From: RUG12461 sp045661345
Lineage (GTDB): Bacteria > Bacillota > Clostridia > Lachnospirales > Lachnospiraceae
Reading direction: 5' to 3'
DNA: 56,755 bases
Assembly: GCA_045661345.1 (NCBI GenBank)
Contig: JAZRFM010000035.1
Location: forward strand, 1 to 56,755
Translations under genes and position numbers: made by a program
Shown here: in pieces, positions 25,480-33,489 of the stretch
Position numbering within the stretch: position 1 is the stretch's first letter
Layout of the letters: the number at the start of each line of letters is the position of its first letter
Notes under the pieces: model-generated
The model's database searches: none
What the model was told of the DNA's origin: nothing
Seen by the model: only the letters and a program-made list of their open reading frames with translations

Positions 25480-26970
25480 ATGAACATGCAGAACATTCCA
25501 CAGGTAAAGATCGGGATTGTGGCGGTCAGCCGCGACTGTTTCCCGGAATCGCTTTCGGTCAACCGCAGAAAAGCGCTGGTCGATGCCTACACGAAGAAGT
25601 TTGATGCGGCGGATATCTATGAATGCCCGATCTGTATCGTGGAGAGCGAGATCCACATGGTACAGGCATTGGAGGACATCAAAAAAGCCGGCTGCAACGC
25701 GCTTTGCGTTTATCTCGGCAACTTCGGACCGGAGATTTCCGAGACGCTGCTGGCAAAGCATTTTGACGGACCGAAGATGTTTGTGGCTGCAGCAGAAGAA
25801 AGTCAGAACGACCTGATCCAGGGAAGAGGCGATGCTTACTGCGGCATGCTGAATGCCAGCTACAACTTAAAGCTTCGTAATGTCGGCGCCTACATTCCGG
25901 AGAATCCGGTAGGGGATGCAGAGGATCTGGCGGTGCTGATCCATGAGTTCGTACCGGTTGCACGTGCCATCATCGGTCTTTCCGAGCTGAAGATTATTTC
26001 TTTCGGTCCGAGACCGCTGAACTTCCTTGCCTGCAACGCACCGATCAAGCAGCTTTATAACCTCGGCGTCGAGATCGAGGAGAACTCCGAGCTGGATCTG
26101 TTTGAATCCTATAATAAGCATAAGGATGATCCCAGGATTGCGGATGTTATCAAGGACATGGAGGCAGAGCTTGGCGCCGGCAACAAAAAGCCGGAAGTGC
26201 TTGCAAAGCTTGCGCAGTATGAGCTGACACTGCTGGATTGGGTTGAGGAGCACAAGGGTTATCGGAAATATGTGGCGATCGCGGGCAAATGCTGGCCTGC
26301 TTTCCAGACCCAGTTCGGCTTCGTGCCCTGCTATGTGAACAGCCGTCTCACCGGAAAAGGAATCCCGGTATCCTGCGAAGTGGACATCTACGGCTGCCTT
26401 TCCGAATTCATCGGCACCTGCGTCAGCGACGATGTGGTGACGCTGCTGGATATCAACAACTCGGTGCCGAAGGATATGTACCACGAGTCCATCGAAGGAA
26501 AATTCGACTACAAGCATACGGATACGTTCATGGGCTTCCACTGCGGCAATACCTGCAGCAGAAAGCTTGCATTCCACGAGATGAAGTATCAGCTCATCAT
26601 GGCAAGATCCCTCCCGGTCGAAGTGACCAACGGCACCCTGGAGGGGGATATCGCTCCCGGAGAGATCACGTTCTACCGTCTGCAGTCCACAGCGGACAAC
26701 AAGCTCCGCGCATATCTGGCAGAGGGCGAGGTACTTCCGGTAGCAACGAAGTCCTTCGGCGGAATCGGCGTTTTCGCAATCAAGGAGATGGGACGGTTCT
26801 ACCGTCACGTGCTCATTGAGAAGAACTACCCGCATCATGGTGCAGTTGCCTTCGGTCACTACGGCAAAGCGCTGTTCGAAGTGTTCAAATACATCGGTGT
26901 GCCGCTTGAGGATCTGAATTACAACCAGCCGGCAAGCCTGCCGTATCCCACCGAGAATCCGTTCGCTTAA
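25480..26970 (+). CDS. L-fucose/L-arabinose isomerase family protein
   Basis: This 496-residue protein resembles the FucI/AraA superfamily: an N-terminal Rossmann-like half (VKIGIVAVSRDCFPESL, then LCVYLGNFGPE) and a C-terminal half with GFHCGNTCSRKL, EVDIYGCLSEF and FYRHVLIEKNYPHHGAVAFG, the last resembling the metal-binding His region. Family members convert aldoses to ketoses. Sugar specificity cannot be read from sequence, and some clostridial members are of unknown substrate. It is followed by its own terminator and has no fucose kinase, aldolase or permease next to it. AGGAGGGA precedes the ATG. Confidence 0.85.
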   Translation: MNMQNIPQVKIGIVAVSRDCFPESLSVNRRKALVDAYTKKFDAADIYECPICIVESEIHMVQALEDIKKAGCNALCVYLGNFGPEISETLLAKHFDGPKMFVAAAEESQNDLIQGRGDAYCGMLNASYNLKLRNVGAYIPENPVGDAEDLAVLIHEFVPVARAIIGLSELKIISFGPRPLNFLACNAPIKQLYNLGVEIEENSELDLFESYNKHKDDPRIADVIKDMEAELGAGNKKPEVLAKLAQYELTLLDWVEEHKGYRKYVAIAGKCWPAFQTQFGFVPCYVNSRLTGKGIPVSCEVDIYGCLSEFIGTCVSDDVVTLLDINNSVPKDMYHESIEGKFDYKHTDTFMGFHCGNTCSRKLAFHEMKYQLIMARSLPVEVTNGTLEGDIAPGEITFYRLQSTADNKLRAYLAEGEVLPVATKSFGGIGVFAIKEMGRFYRHVLIEKNYPHHGAVAFGHYGKALFEVFKYIGVPLEDLNYNQPASLPYPTENPFA

Positions 26971-27016
26971 GGAAAGACTGAGGAGGCTTTGCGAAAGCGG
27001 CTTGCGGTGCAGAACC

Positions 27017-27048
27017 AAGACCCGGGAATTTTTCCCGGGTCTTTTTTT
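27017..27048 (+). terminator. Intrinsic terminator after the isomerase gene
   Basis: AAGACCCGGGAA (27017-27028) and TTCCCGGGTCTT (27032-27043) with a TTT loop, running into T7. It isolates the following cassette from upstream transcription. Confidence 0.93.
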
Positions 27049-27096
27049 ACGCACATCCCCCAAAAAACAGGCCCGAAAAGTTTAGAAAAATTTTAT

Positions 27097-27125
27097 TTGT
27101 TTTCCTGTGTCCGCCTTGCTATAAT
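27097..27125 (+). promoter_or_regulatory. Promoter of the papain-like/kinase/VWA cassette
   Basis: TTGTTT (27097-27102), 17 nt and perfect TATAAT (27120-27125) lie 29 nt before the first ATG of the cassette and directly after the upstream terminator. Confidence 0.7.
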
Positions 27126-27154
27126 CAGGATACGAGAGAAAGACTTTTTGATCT

Positions 27155-27895
27155 ATGAAATCTGTTAAGCAGCGTCTGGCGGCGTTTATTCCGAGGTTCA
27201 TCGGGGCGGGCACGGTTGCCCGGTTCCTGTCTTTGGTCAGTGTGCGGATTCCGGTCTCCCAGAGAAATGCACACTTGGCGCAAAACTCCATTGCATGGGA
27301 TCAGATATGGGAAACGGCTGTGAAAGGCCGTTATATTGAGTATCAGGGGAAGCTGTCTCCGTTGGTGCTCGGGAGGCTTTCCGCAGACCGGAATGCCTGT
27401 GAGGTGATCGCTACCTACAACACGATGGCGTCTCTTGCTGCTGCCGAGGCATCCTGGGCGAAGAAGCCGGAAAAAAGCCTGCGCTATCCGTGGTGGGATG
27501 TGACGAGAAGACGTACATTCCCGGAAATGCTGTGGGAGTTTGAGTCATACGGGCTGGCACTGGCGGGATATTTCGGGACGGCGCCGGGAAAAATCGTAAA
27601 ATATCTGGAAAAGCACGGATATGAGACGGACACGCTTACCGGAAAGGCAGTTACGGCAGAACGTGTCCGTGCCCTGGCGGGGCAATTTCGCGCGTTTGTG
27701 CTGATGACCTATAATGATCGTGAGAATATCATGGCGCAGATCCATACGCTCAGCATTACAAAGGAGGCATACGGTTTTCAGGTACATAACGGAAACATGG
27801 AGGATCGGATCTTTTCGATGCTCTATGAAGCGGTATGTGCGGTCAATCAGGGAAAAAGCAAGCCGATTGTTCTGATCGGTGTGGGGCGTGTCTAA
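27155..27895 (+). CDS. Papain-like (C39-like) cysteine peptidase-fold protein, function unknown
   Basis: The 246 residues start at ATG 27155; the ribosome site is weak (GAGAGAAAG, distant). I recognise no named family. The order of conserved-looking elements fits a papain-like fold: a Cys at the start of a helix (NACEVIATYNTM, C82), a glycine-rich turn (GYFGTAPGKIVKYLEKHGY, 138-156), a His on a strand (AQIHTLSI, H197) and a polar residue on the next strand (FQVHNG, N212). This matches the Cys-His-Asn/Asp series of C39-like peptidases. No clear signal peptide; residues 10-30 are mildly hydrophobic with basic residues. It precedes a membrane Ser/Thr kinase and a VWA protein under one promoter. 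A transglutaminase-like or inactive role is possible. Confidence 0.6.
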   Translation: MKSVKQRLAAFIPRFIGAGTVARFLSLVSVRIPVSQRNAHLAQNSIAWDQIWETAVKGRYIEYQGKLSPLVLGRLSADRNACEVIATYNTMASLAAAEASWAKKPEKSLRYPWWDVTRRRTFPEMLWEFESYGLALAGYFGTAPGKIVKYLEKHGYETDTLTGKAVTAERVRALAGQFRAFVLMTYNDRENIMAQIHTLSITKEAYGFQVHNGNMEDRIFSMLYEAVCAVNQGKSKPIVLIGVGRV

Positions 27896-27956
27896 GGAAC
27901 TGTACAGGTTCCAAGCTCCGCAGGGTTCTACTTATTCCATAACATTCCATAACAAG

Positions 27957-29297
27957 ATGAAAAAAACAGGGATCAAGACCGTCGGGTGCGGACGGTTTAT
28001 ATGCTGCCGGGTGCTCGGACGTGGCGGGGAGGGAACGGTATACCTGGCCTGGGACACAAAAAGACAAGGGGTTGCAGCGCTCAAGGAATACCCTGCCTGT
28101 ACGGAAACGGCAGAACGTACCGAAAAAGAGGCTCTTCGTCTGAAGGGGCTGTCACATAAAGGAATCCCGGCGTTTTATGCCCTGTTTCGGGAAAATAACC
28201 GGCAATACCTTGCCATGGAGTATATTGACGGGAAAAGCATCAAGACATTGCTGGAAAAAAAGGGACCGCCGGGTGAAAAAGAGGTGCTGCGGATCGCGTC
28301 AGAATTATGTACATTGCTGGACTACCTTCACAGCAGAAGTCCCGCGGTGTATTACCCGGATCTGAAGCCCTCCAACATCCTGCTGGATCGGGACGGATCC
28401 GTCCATCTCATCGATTTTGGTGCGGAACGGGCACATACCAGAGGATACGCGGCACCGGAACAATACCTTTCGGATGCCGCTCCGGATACCAGAACGGATC
28501 TGTATGCACTGGGCGTTACGCTGCATTATCTGCTCACGGGGAAGAACCCCAATCATCCTCCTTTCTGTTTTGAAAAGGTCAATAAATTAAATCCAAAAAT
28601 AACAATAGAGACAACGCGCCTGATAGAGGGACTTCTACAGCCGTCCAGAGAAAAACGATGGCAGAATGCCCGGGAGGTGCAAAAGGCAATTGCCGGAATC
28701 GGACACCGGAGAATACGGCGCCGTATAGCGCAGATCTGTCTGACGGTGGCAGCAGGCGTCATCTTTTTTGCGGGACTGACCGGCTATAAGAGGTCCGCGC
28801 CGGAGGTTTCCACAGGCATGGAGCTGAGAGAGGAGCGGGAAAAGAAACAGGGGAAAGGAAAACAACCGGAAAGAGAGCTGGCATTTTCGCTTCCGGAGGG
28901 TTCTTATGACGGGTATCAGCTGCTGACCATCTCCTATGATCCCCTGTACGGAATGGTTTACTACACAACCGATGGCAGTGAGCCGGGACGGAGGTCTGTT
29001 CCCTATCAGGATGGGATCGTCATATCCGACCCGGCGCAGACGATTCGAGCCTGTCAGTTGGGACTGGATGGGGAACGTACCGAGATAGAGGGATACTACC
29101 GGATCACAAAAACCGTGGAGCGGGTAGCCGTCTCTCTGGATCGGCCCCTGGTATGGGATATTTATTATGCGCTGGGAAAATCATGGACGGAGCCGGTTTT
29201 GAATTATGAACTGGCGAAGATCCGGAAGCTGCCGGCGGAAGAAATACAGGAGGAGGACAAATGGCTGCTGGAATACATGCCTTTTCTAAAAGAATGA
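27957..29297 (+). CDS. Membrane Ser/Thr protein kinase with a chitobiase-type C-terminal domain
   Basis: Residues are numbered from ATG 27957 (446 aa); a GTG at 27888 could extend it by 23 codons, and neither start has a clear site. The kinase domain spans 12-250: glycine loop GRGGEGTVYLA (21-31), Lys43 in ALKEYP, catalytic loop YYPDLKPSN (132-140) with Asp135, DFG at 153-155 and APE at 166-168. The HRD Arg is Pro, and only ten residues separate DFG from APE, so the activation segment is unusually short. One membrane helix (258-277) leads to a CHB_HEX_C-like domain (LTISYDPLYGMVYYTTDGSE, 323-342). It should face the cytoplasm with an extracellular sensor or binding domain. The last 37 bp overlap the VWA gene. 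Confidence 0.85.
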   Translation: MKKTGIKTVGCGRFICCRVLGRGGEGTVYLAWDTKRQGVAALKEYPACTETAERTEKEALRLKGLSHKGIPAFYALFRENNRQYLAMEYIDGKSIKTLLEKKGPPGEKEVLRIASELCTLLDYLHSRSPAVYYPDLKPSNILLDRDGSVHLIDFGAERAHTRGYAAPEQYLSDAAPDTRTDLYALGVTLHYLLTGKNPNHPPFCFEKVNKLNPKITIETTRLIEGLLQPSREKRWQNAREVQKAIAGIGHRRIRRRIAQICLTVAAGVIFFAGLTGYKRSAPEVSTGMELREEREKKQGKGKQPERELAFSLPEGSYDGYQLLTISYDPLYGMVYYTTDGSEPGRRSVPYQDGIVISDPAQTIRACQLGLDGERTEIEGYYRITKTVERVAVSLDRPLVWDIYYALGKSWTEPVLNYELAKIRKLPAEEIQEEDKWLLEYMPFLKE

Positions 29298-30058
29298 TGC
29301 TTGTGCTGTTGATGGGAAGTCTGCTCATAGTGGGCGGAAATGAGGCGATACGCCGTGGGACGATGATCGGAATGGAGAGATCTGCCAACGCGGTCTGCTT
29401 TGCCGTGGACTGCAGCATCAGCATGATCGGGGAGCCGCTTGTACAGGCATGTAACGGGGTGCAAAGGAGTCTGATGCAGCTTCCGGATGGCATGGAGGCT
29501 TCTCTCGTGGAATTTCAGAAGGAAGCGAGGACGGTTGTGCCGCGTACAACGGATTACGGACGGATTACACAGGCACTGCCGGATCTTACGGCTACCGGAA
29601 CCACGGGGATCTCCGAGGGAATCCGGGAGGCGGAAAAAAGCGTGTCTGCAGCTACAGGGACACGTTCCATTATCCTGTTTACGGATGGAAAAAACGGGGA
29701 GGAACGGATTGCACCTGAGGTGGCGCAGAGCCTGAAGGAAAACAAAACTGCGCTTTTTCTGATCGGAATCATTTCGACGGAGGGAGAAAACCTGCGGCAG
29801 ATTGCGGAGGACTCCGGCGGAAGCTTTTCCACGCTGCAGGAGGGGCTGGATGCAGCCGTTTCCGGCGTGGTTTATCGCGCCCAGGCCGGCAGAAACCTCG
29901 CGTTTGCCGCTGCAGCCGCAGCAGAGCTGATTCTGTTCTGGGCAATCGTAGTGATCGTACTGCACCGGAGACGCAGAAAAAAAAGAAAAGAACCGCAAAG
30001 CGGTTCTTTACCAAATGCCGGTTATTTAAAACGGGAAGAAGTGAAGAAGCTGATCTGA
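29261..30058 (+). CDS. Membrane-anchored von Willebrand factor A domain protein
   Basis: The 265 residues start at ATG 29261, which has AGGAGG 5 nt upstream inside the kinase gene; ATGs at 29294 and 29297 are weaker choices. Hydrophobic helices are at 11-26 and 213-234. The VWA domain lies between, with a complete MIDAS: DCSIS (50-54), Thr at 114-115 (GTTGIS) and FTDGKN with Asp142. VWA domains bind partner proteins through a metal ion. The helix arrangement puts the VWA domain outside the membrane, followed by a cytoplasmic basic tail (HRRRRKKRKE). The tail codons also encode, on the other strand, the terminator of the opposing ABC operon. Translational overlap with the kinase points to stoichiometric expression. 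Confidence 0.85.
   Translation: MAAGIHAFSKRMMLVLLMGSLLIVGGNEAIRRGTMIGMERSANAVCFAVDCSISMIGEPLVQACNGVQRSLMQLPDGMEASLVEFQKEARTVVPRTTDYGRITQALPDLTATGTTGISEGIREAEKSVSAATGTRSIILFTDGKNGEERIAPEVAQSLKENKTALFLIGIISTEGENLRQIAEDSGGSFSTLQEGLDAAVSGVVYRAQAGRNLAFAAAAAAELILFWAIVVIVLHRRRRKKRKEPQSGSLPNAGYLKREEVKKLI
29977..30009 (-). terminator. Minus-strand intrinsic terminator inside the VWA coding sequence
   Basis: On the minus strand AAAGAACCGC (30009-30000) pairs with GCGGTTCTTT (29996-29987) around a TTT loop, followed by TTTC and a further T8 (plus-strand A8 at 29977-29984). It ends the ABC-transporter transcript that stops at 30067. On the plus strand the same hairpin has only TTTACC after it and should not terminate well. 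Confidence 0.85.
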
Positions 30059-30066
30059 TTACAAAA

Positions 30067-30861
30067 CTAAGCCAGAATCGCTTTGTCGCTGGCAAAGGTC
30101 TCACCGCTCACTTCTTCGAATTTCTGTAACAGATCCTCTACGGTCAGGGTTTTCTTCTGTTCTCCGCCGATGTCCAGGATAATCCGCCCTTCGTGCATCA
30201 TGATCAGGCGGTTTCCGTGCATGATGGCGTCCTTCATGTTGTGTGTGACCATGAGCGCTGTCAGATGATGCTCCCGGATGATCCGGTCGGAAAGATCCAG
30301 AACCGTCGCAGCTGTTTTCGGGTCAAGCGCTGCCGTATGCTCATCCAGAAGAAGAAGCTTCGGCTTTTGCAGCGTTGCCATCAGCAGTGTCAGGGATTGA
30401 CGCTGTCCGCCGGAAAGCAGCCCCACCTTTGTGGACATCCGGTCCTCCAGCCCCAGATTCAGCTCCTTGACCTGCTCCCGAAAGGCAGCGTGTTCACTTT
30501 TTGTGATCCCCCATTTAAGACCTCTTTTTTTGCCGCGGCGGACAGCCAGGGCAAGATTTTCGTCAATCTGCATGGTGGCAGCGGTTCCGGTCATGGGATC
30601 CTGAAAAACCCGGCCGATATAGGCGGCACGTTTGTATTCGGGCAGACCGGTGACGTCGATGCCATCGATTCTGATAGAACCGTTATCCACCGGCCAGACA
30701 CCTGCAATGGCGTTGAGCAGAGTGGATTTTCCTGCGCCGTTGCCGCCGATCACTGTGACGAAATCGCCCTCGTCCAGTGTCAGATCAACGCCGTTCAAAG
30801 CAACTTTTTCATTGATGGTGCCCGGGTCAAAGGTTTTGTGAATGTTCTCTATGTTTAACAT
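30067..30861 (-). CDS. ABC transporter ATP-binding protein (TrpZ-like, COG1101)
   Basis: The 264 residues start at the ATG at 30861 (MLNIENIHKTFDPGT); a longer frame upstream overlaps the permease gene and is unlikely. Walker A is IGGNGAGKST (38-47), the signature is LLSGGQRQSL, Walker B is LLLLDEH, and the switch His lies in VTHNM. The sequence matches the ATPase of the TrpXYZ-like uptake systems of Bacillota, for which tryptophan or related amino-acid uptake has been reported in streptococci. It pairs with the permease 37 nt upstream on the same strand. No substrate-binding protein is next to them, so specificity is unproven. Confidence 0.88.
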   Translation of the reverse strand: MLNIENIHKTFDPGTINEKVALNGVDLTLDEGDFVTVIGGNGAGKSTLLNAIAGVWPVDNGSIRIDGIDVTGLPEYKRAAYIGRVFQDPMTGTAATMQIDENLALAVRRGKKRGLKWGITKSEHAAFREQVKELNLGLEDRMSTKVGLLSGGQRQSLTLLMATLQKPKLLLLDEHTAALDPKTAATVLDLSDRIIREHHLTALMVTHNMKDAIMHGNRLIMMHEGRIILDIGGEQKKTLTVEDLLQKFEEVSGETFASDKAILA

Positions 30862-30898
30862 GGGGTTTCTCCTGTCAGGTTGTTCTTTGGCTTTTGTA

Positions 30899-31855
30899 TC
30901 ATGTGTCATTCCGCAGGCCAAGGGCCCGTTTCGCAGCCATCTTAAAGGAGCTTCTCCTCTGTTTGCGAAGGTACGGAACGGCCAGGAAGACGGCAACGAT
31001 CACGGCAGTGAAAAGCTTCAGATCGTCTGTCGGCATCTTGAGCCAAAGGATCAGACCGATCACAAAATAATAGACGACGCCGCCGACCACAACGAAGGAC
31101 AGACGCAGCGCAAAATTCATCCGTTTCTTGAAGAGGGCTTCCCCGAGGACTTCCCCGATGATGACCGCCGCCAGGCCGATGACGATGGCGCCTCTTGCCA
31201 TCTGCACATCCGCAAAGCCCTGATACTGTGCCAGAAGGCCCCCCGACAGAGCAACGAGCGCGTTGCTGATGGCAAGACCGATCAGCTCCATATTTGCGGT
31301 ATTGATGCCCTGTGCCTTACTCATGGCACGGTTGCACCCGGTGGCGCGCAGTGCGGATCCCTGTTCGGTGCCGAAATACCAGTACATGACAATGATGATG
31401 ATCGCGGCAAAGATCAGTGCGATGACAATGGACTGGCTTACATTGCGCAGCGAAAGGATCAATTGGTATTTATCCACGCTGATGGCCTGATTGGCACCGC
31501 CGAGAATATTCAGATTGATGGAGTACAGACCGATCTGGGAAAGGATCCCGGCAAGGATGGGAGGGATCCCGAGCTTTGTGTGAAGAAGTCCCGTGACAAG
31601 CCCCGCCAATGCCCCCGTGATCACCGCGACGGTGAGAGAAAGTCCGACGGGAACACCGGCAATCGTCAATACGACCGTTACGGCGCCGCCGGTTGCCATG
31701 GAACCGTCCACCGTCAGATCGGCGATATCCAGAAGCCGGAATGTGATATAGACCCCAAGGGCCATGATGCCCCAGAGAATGCCCTGTGCGATATTACCGG
31801 GCAGCGCATTTACGAAGGCTGCCGGGCTGAGGGAGGAAAAATAGGCTGCTAGCAT
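30899..31855 (-). CDS. ABC transporter permease (TrpY-like, COG4120)
   Basis: This 318-residue protein has eight to ten hydrophobic segments. The N-terminal region GILWGIMALGVYITFRLLDI and then DLTVDGSMATGGAVTV is the recognisable start of this branched-chain-type permease family (LivH-like fold). It would form the membrane channel for the ATPase encoded downstream. The ribosome site AAAGGAA lies upstream on the minus strand. The gene is preceded by a FAD-dependent dehydrogenase gene and not by the usual lipoprotein TrpX. Confidence 0.88.
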   Translation of the reverse strand: MLAAYFSSLSPAAFVNALPGNIAQGILWGIMALGVYITFRLLDIADLTVDGSMATGGAVTVVLTIAGVPVGLSLTVAVITGALAGLVTGLLHTKLGIPPILAGILSQIGLYSINLNILGGANQAISVDKYQLILSLRNVSQSIVIALIFAAIIIIVMYWYFGTEQGSALRATGCNRAMSKAQGINTANMELIGLAISNALVALSGGLLAQYQGFADVQMARGAIVIGLAAVIIGEVLGEALFKKRMNFALRLSFVVVGGVVYYFVIGLILWLKMPTDDLKLFTAVIVAVFLAVPYLRKQRRSSFKMAAKRALGLRNDT

Positions 31856-31888
31856 AAGGGTAATTCCTTTCTGAAGTAGTTATCGTGA

Positions 31889-31905
31889 ACGAATGAAATT
31901 CGTTT
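31889..31905 (-). repeat. Inverted repeat between the FAD gene and the permease gene
   Basis: AACGAAT-TTC-ATTCGTT (minus strand) forms a 7-bp hairpin with a 3-nt loop in the 110-nt gap. No T run follows it, so it is more likely a processing or operator element than a terminator. Confidence 0.35.
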
Positions 31906-31965
31906 GCTTTGCGTTCATTGCCAGCGGATGAAAGCTCAATCCTGCTGCAATCGTGCACACGGTTT

Positions 31966-33336
31966 TCATGCCTCTGCAATCAGATCCGCCACATAAACGC
32001 CGCTTGCGGATGCGTGGGAAAGGGAATGCGTCACGCCGCTGCCGTCGCCGATACAAAACAGACCGGGATGGTTTGTTTCCAGACGTTCGTTCAACTTCAC
32101 TTCCATATTATAGAACTTGACCTCCACACCGTAAAGAAGCGTGTCGTCATTTGCGGTTCCCGGTGCGACTTTATCGAGGGCATGGATCATTTCTATGATA
32201 CCGTCCATGATCCGCTTCGGCAGTACCAGGGAAAGGTCCCCCGGGGTGGCCGCCAGCGTCGGGCGAACGGTACATTCCGCGATGCGTTTCTCCGTACTTC
32301 TTCTGCCGCGTTCCAGATCACCGAAACGCTGCAGGATGACGCCGCCGCCGAGCATATTGGAGAGGCGTGCGATGCTTTCGCCGTAGCCGTTGCTGTCACG
32401 GAAGGGTTCGGAAAAATGCTTGGCAACAAGCAGGGCAAAGTTGGTATTTTCCGTGCGCTTACCCGGGTCTTCAAAGCTGTGGCCGTTTACAGTGACGATG
32501 CCGTTGGTATTTTCGTTCACCACGGAGCCATAAGGATTCATACAGAAGGTGCGGACGCGATCCTCAAATTTGGCTGTCTGGTAAACGATTTTGCTCTCAT
32601 ACAGTTCATCGGTCAGATCGGAGAAAATGACGGCGGGGAGCTCCACCCGTACACCGATATCCACGCGGTTGCTCTTGGTATCAATCTCCAGATCCCGGCA
32701 GACGGTTTCCATCCATTTGCTGCCGCTTCTGCCGACGGAGATGATACATTTTTCACAGTCCGCGCTCCCGTCTTGGTGCAGGATCCGGTAGCCTCCTCCC
32801 GGCAGTGCCTCGATTTTTTGTACCGCGGTCCGGAAAAAGAAATCGACGTGATCCTTCAGTTCGTGATAGAGCTGCTCCAGGACAATATAGTTGATGTCTG
32901 TGCCGAGATGCCGTACCGAAGCATCCAGAAGAGAAAGCTTGTTCTGCATGCAGAGCTTTTTCAGGTGGGTGCCGCTGGTGGAATACATTTTGGTGTTTTC
33001 GCCGCCGTGGGAAACATTGATATCATCCACATAGCGCATCAGCTCGATTGCTTTTTCGCGGCCGATATACTCATAAAGAGTGCCGCCGAAATCATTCGTG
33101 ATATTGTATTTTCCGTCGGAAAAAGCACCGGCGCCGCCAAAGCCGCTCATGATGGCACAGGTAGGGCATTTGATACAGTTTTTCACCTTTACGCCGTCGA
33201 TGGGACACTTCCGCATTTCCAGGGAATAGCCTGCTTCAAAAACAGCAACCTTCAGCTCCGGTTTCCTTTTGCAGAGCTCATAGGCGGAAAAAATACCGCC
33301 GGGACCGGCTCCGATGATAATAACATCATAGTTCAT
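31966..33336 (-). CDS. NAD(P)/FAD-dependent dehydrogenase (COG2509-like)
   Basis: This 456-residue protein begins with the dinucleotide motif DVIIIGAGPGGIFSAYEL and ends with the second flavin motif LFCIGDGSGVTHSLSHA. The Cys-rich segment KCPIDGVKVKNCIKCPTC (residues 43-60), followed by GFGGAGAFSDGKYN, is characteristic of the COG2509 uncharacterised FAD dehydrogenases. The Cys cluster may be redox-active or metal-binding. The substrate is unknown. Its start lies 150 nt from apt on the opposite strand, with a divergent promoter region between them. Confidence 0.9.
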   Translation of the reverse strand: MNYDVIIIGAGPGGIFSAYELCKRKPELKVAVFEAGYSLEMRKCPIDGVKVKNCIKCPTCAIMSGFGGAGAFSDGKYNITNDFGGTLYEYIGREKAIELMRYVDDINVSHGGENTKMYSTSGTHLKKLCMQNKLSLLDASVRHLGTDINYIVLEQLYHELKDHVDFFFRTAVQKIEALPGGGYRILHQDGSADCEKCIISVGRSGSKWMETVCRDLEIDTKSNRVDIGVRVELPAVIFSDLTDELYESKIVYQTAKFEDRVRTFCMNPYGSVVNENTNGIVTVNGHSFEDPGKRTENTNFALLVAKHFSEPFRDSNGYGESIARLSNMLGGGVILQRFGDLERGRRSTEKRIAECTVRPTLAATPGDLSLVLPKRIMDGIIEMIHALDKVAPGTANDDTLLYGVEVKFYNMEVKLNERLETNHPGLFCIGDGSGVTHSLSHASASGVYVADLIAEA

Positions 33337-33422
33337 GACAGCTCCTCGCTTCAGATCAAAAATGCGTTCTTATTGTAGCACAGATTTCGAAAAAAAAAAA
33401 CGGTTTTCCGAAGTGCCGGGAC

Positions 33423-33451
33423 TTGACAGAACGCGGGGGGAAAAGTACAAT
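33423..33451 (+). promoter_or_regulatory. apt promoter
   Basis: TTGACA (33423-33428), a 17-nt spacer containing G6, and TACAAT (33446-33451). On the minus strand, TACAAT at 33378-33373 could be the -10 of the divergent FAD gene, though its -35 is weak. Confidence 0.75.
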
Positions 33452-33489
33452 CACGGATGAAAGCTGAGCCAAGAGGGGTGAATCAAATC

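Noticed and set aside
31909..33378. Plus-strand frame of 489 codons opposite the FAD dehydrogenase
   Set aside because: It is antisense to a gene with clear FAD motifs at both ends; the shadow has no motif and no ribosome site.
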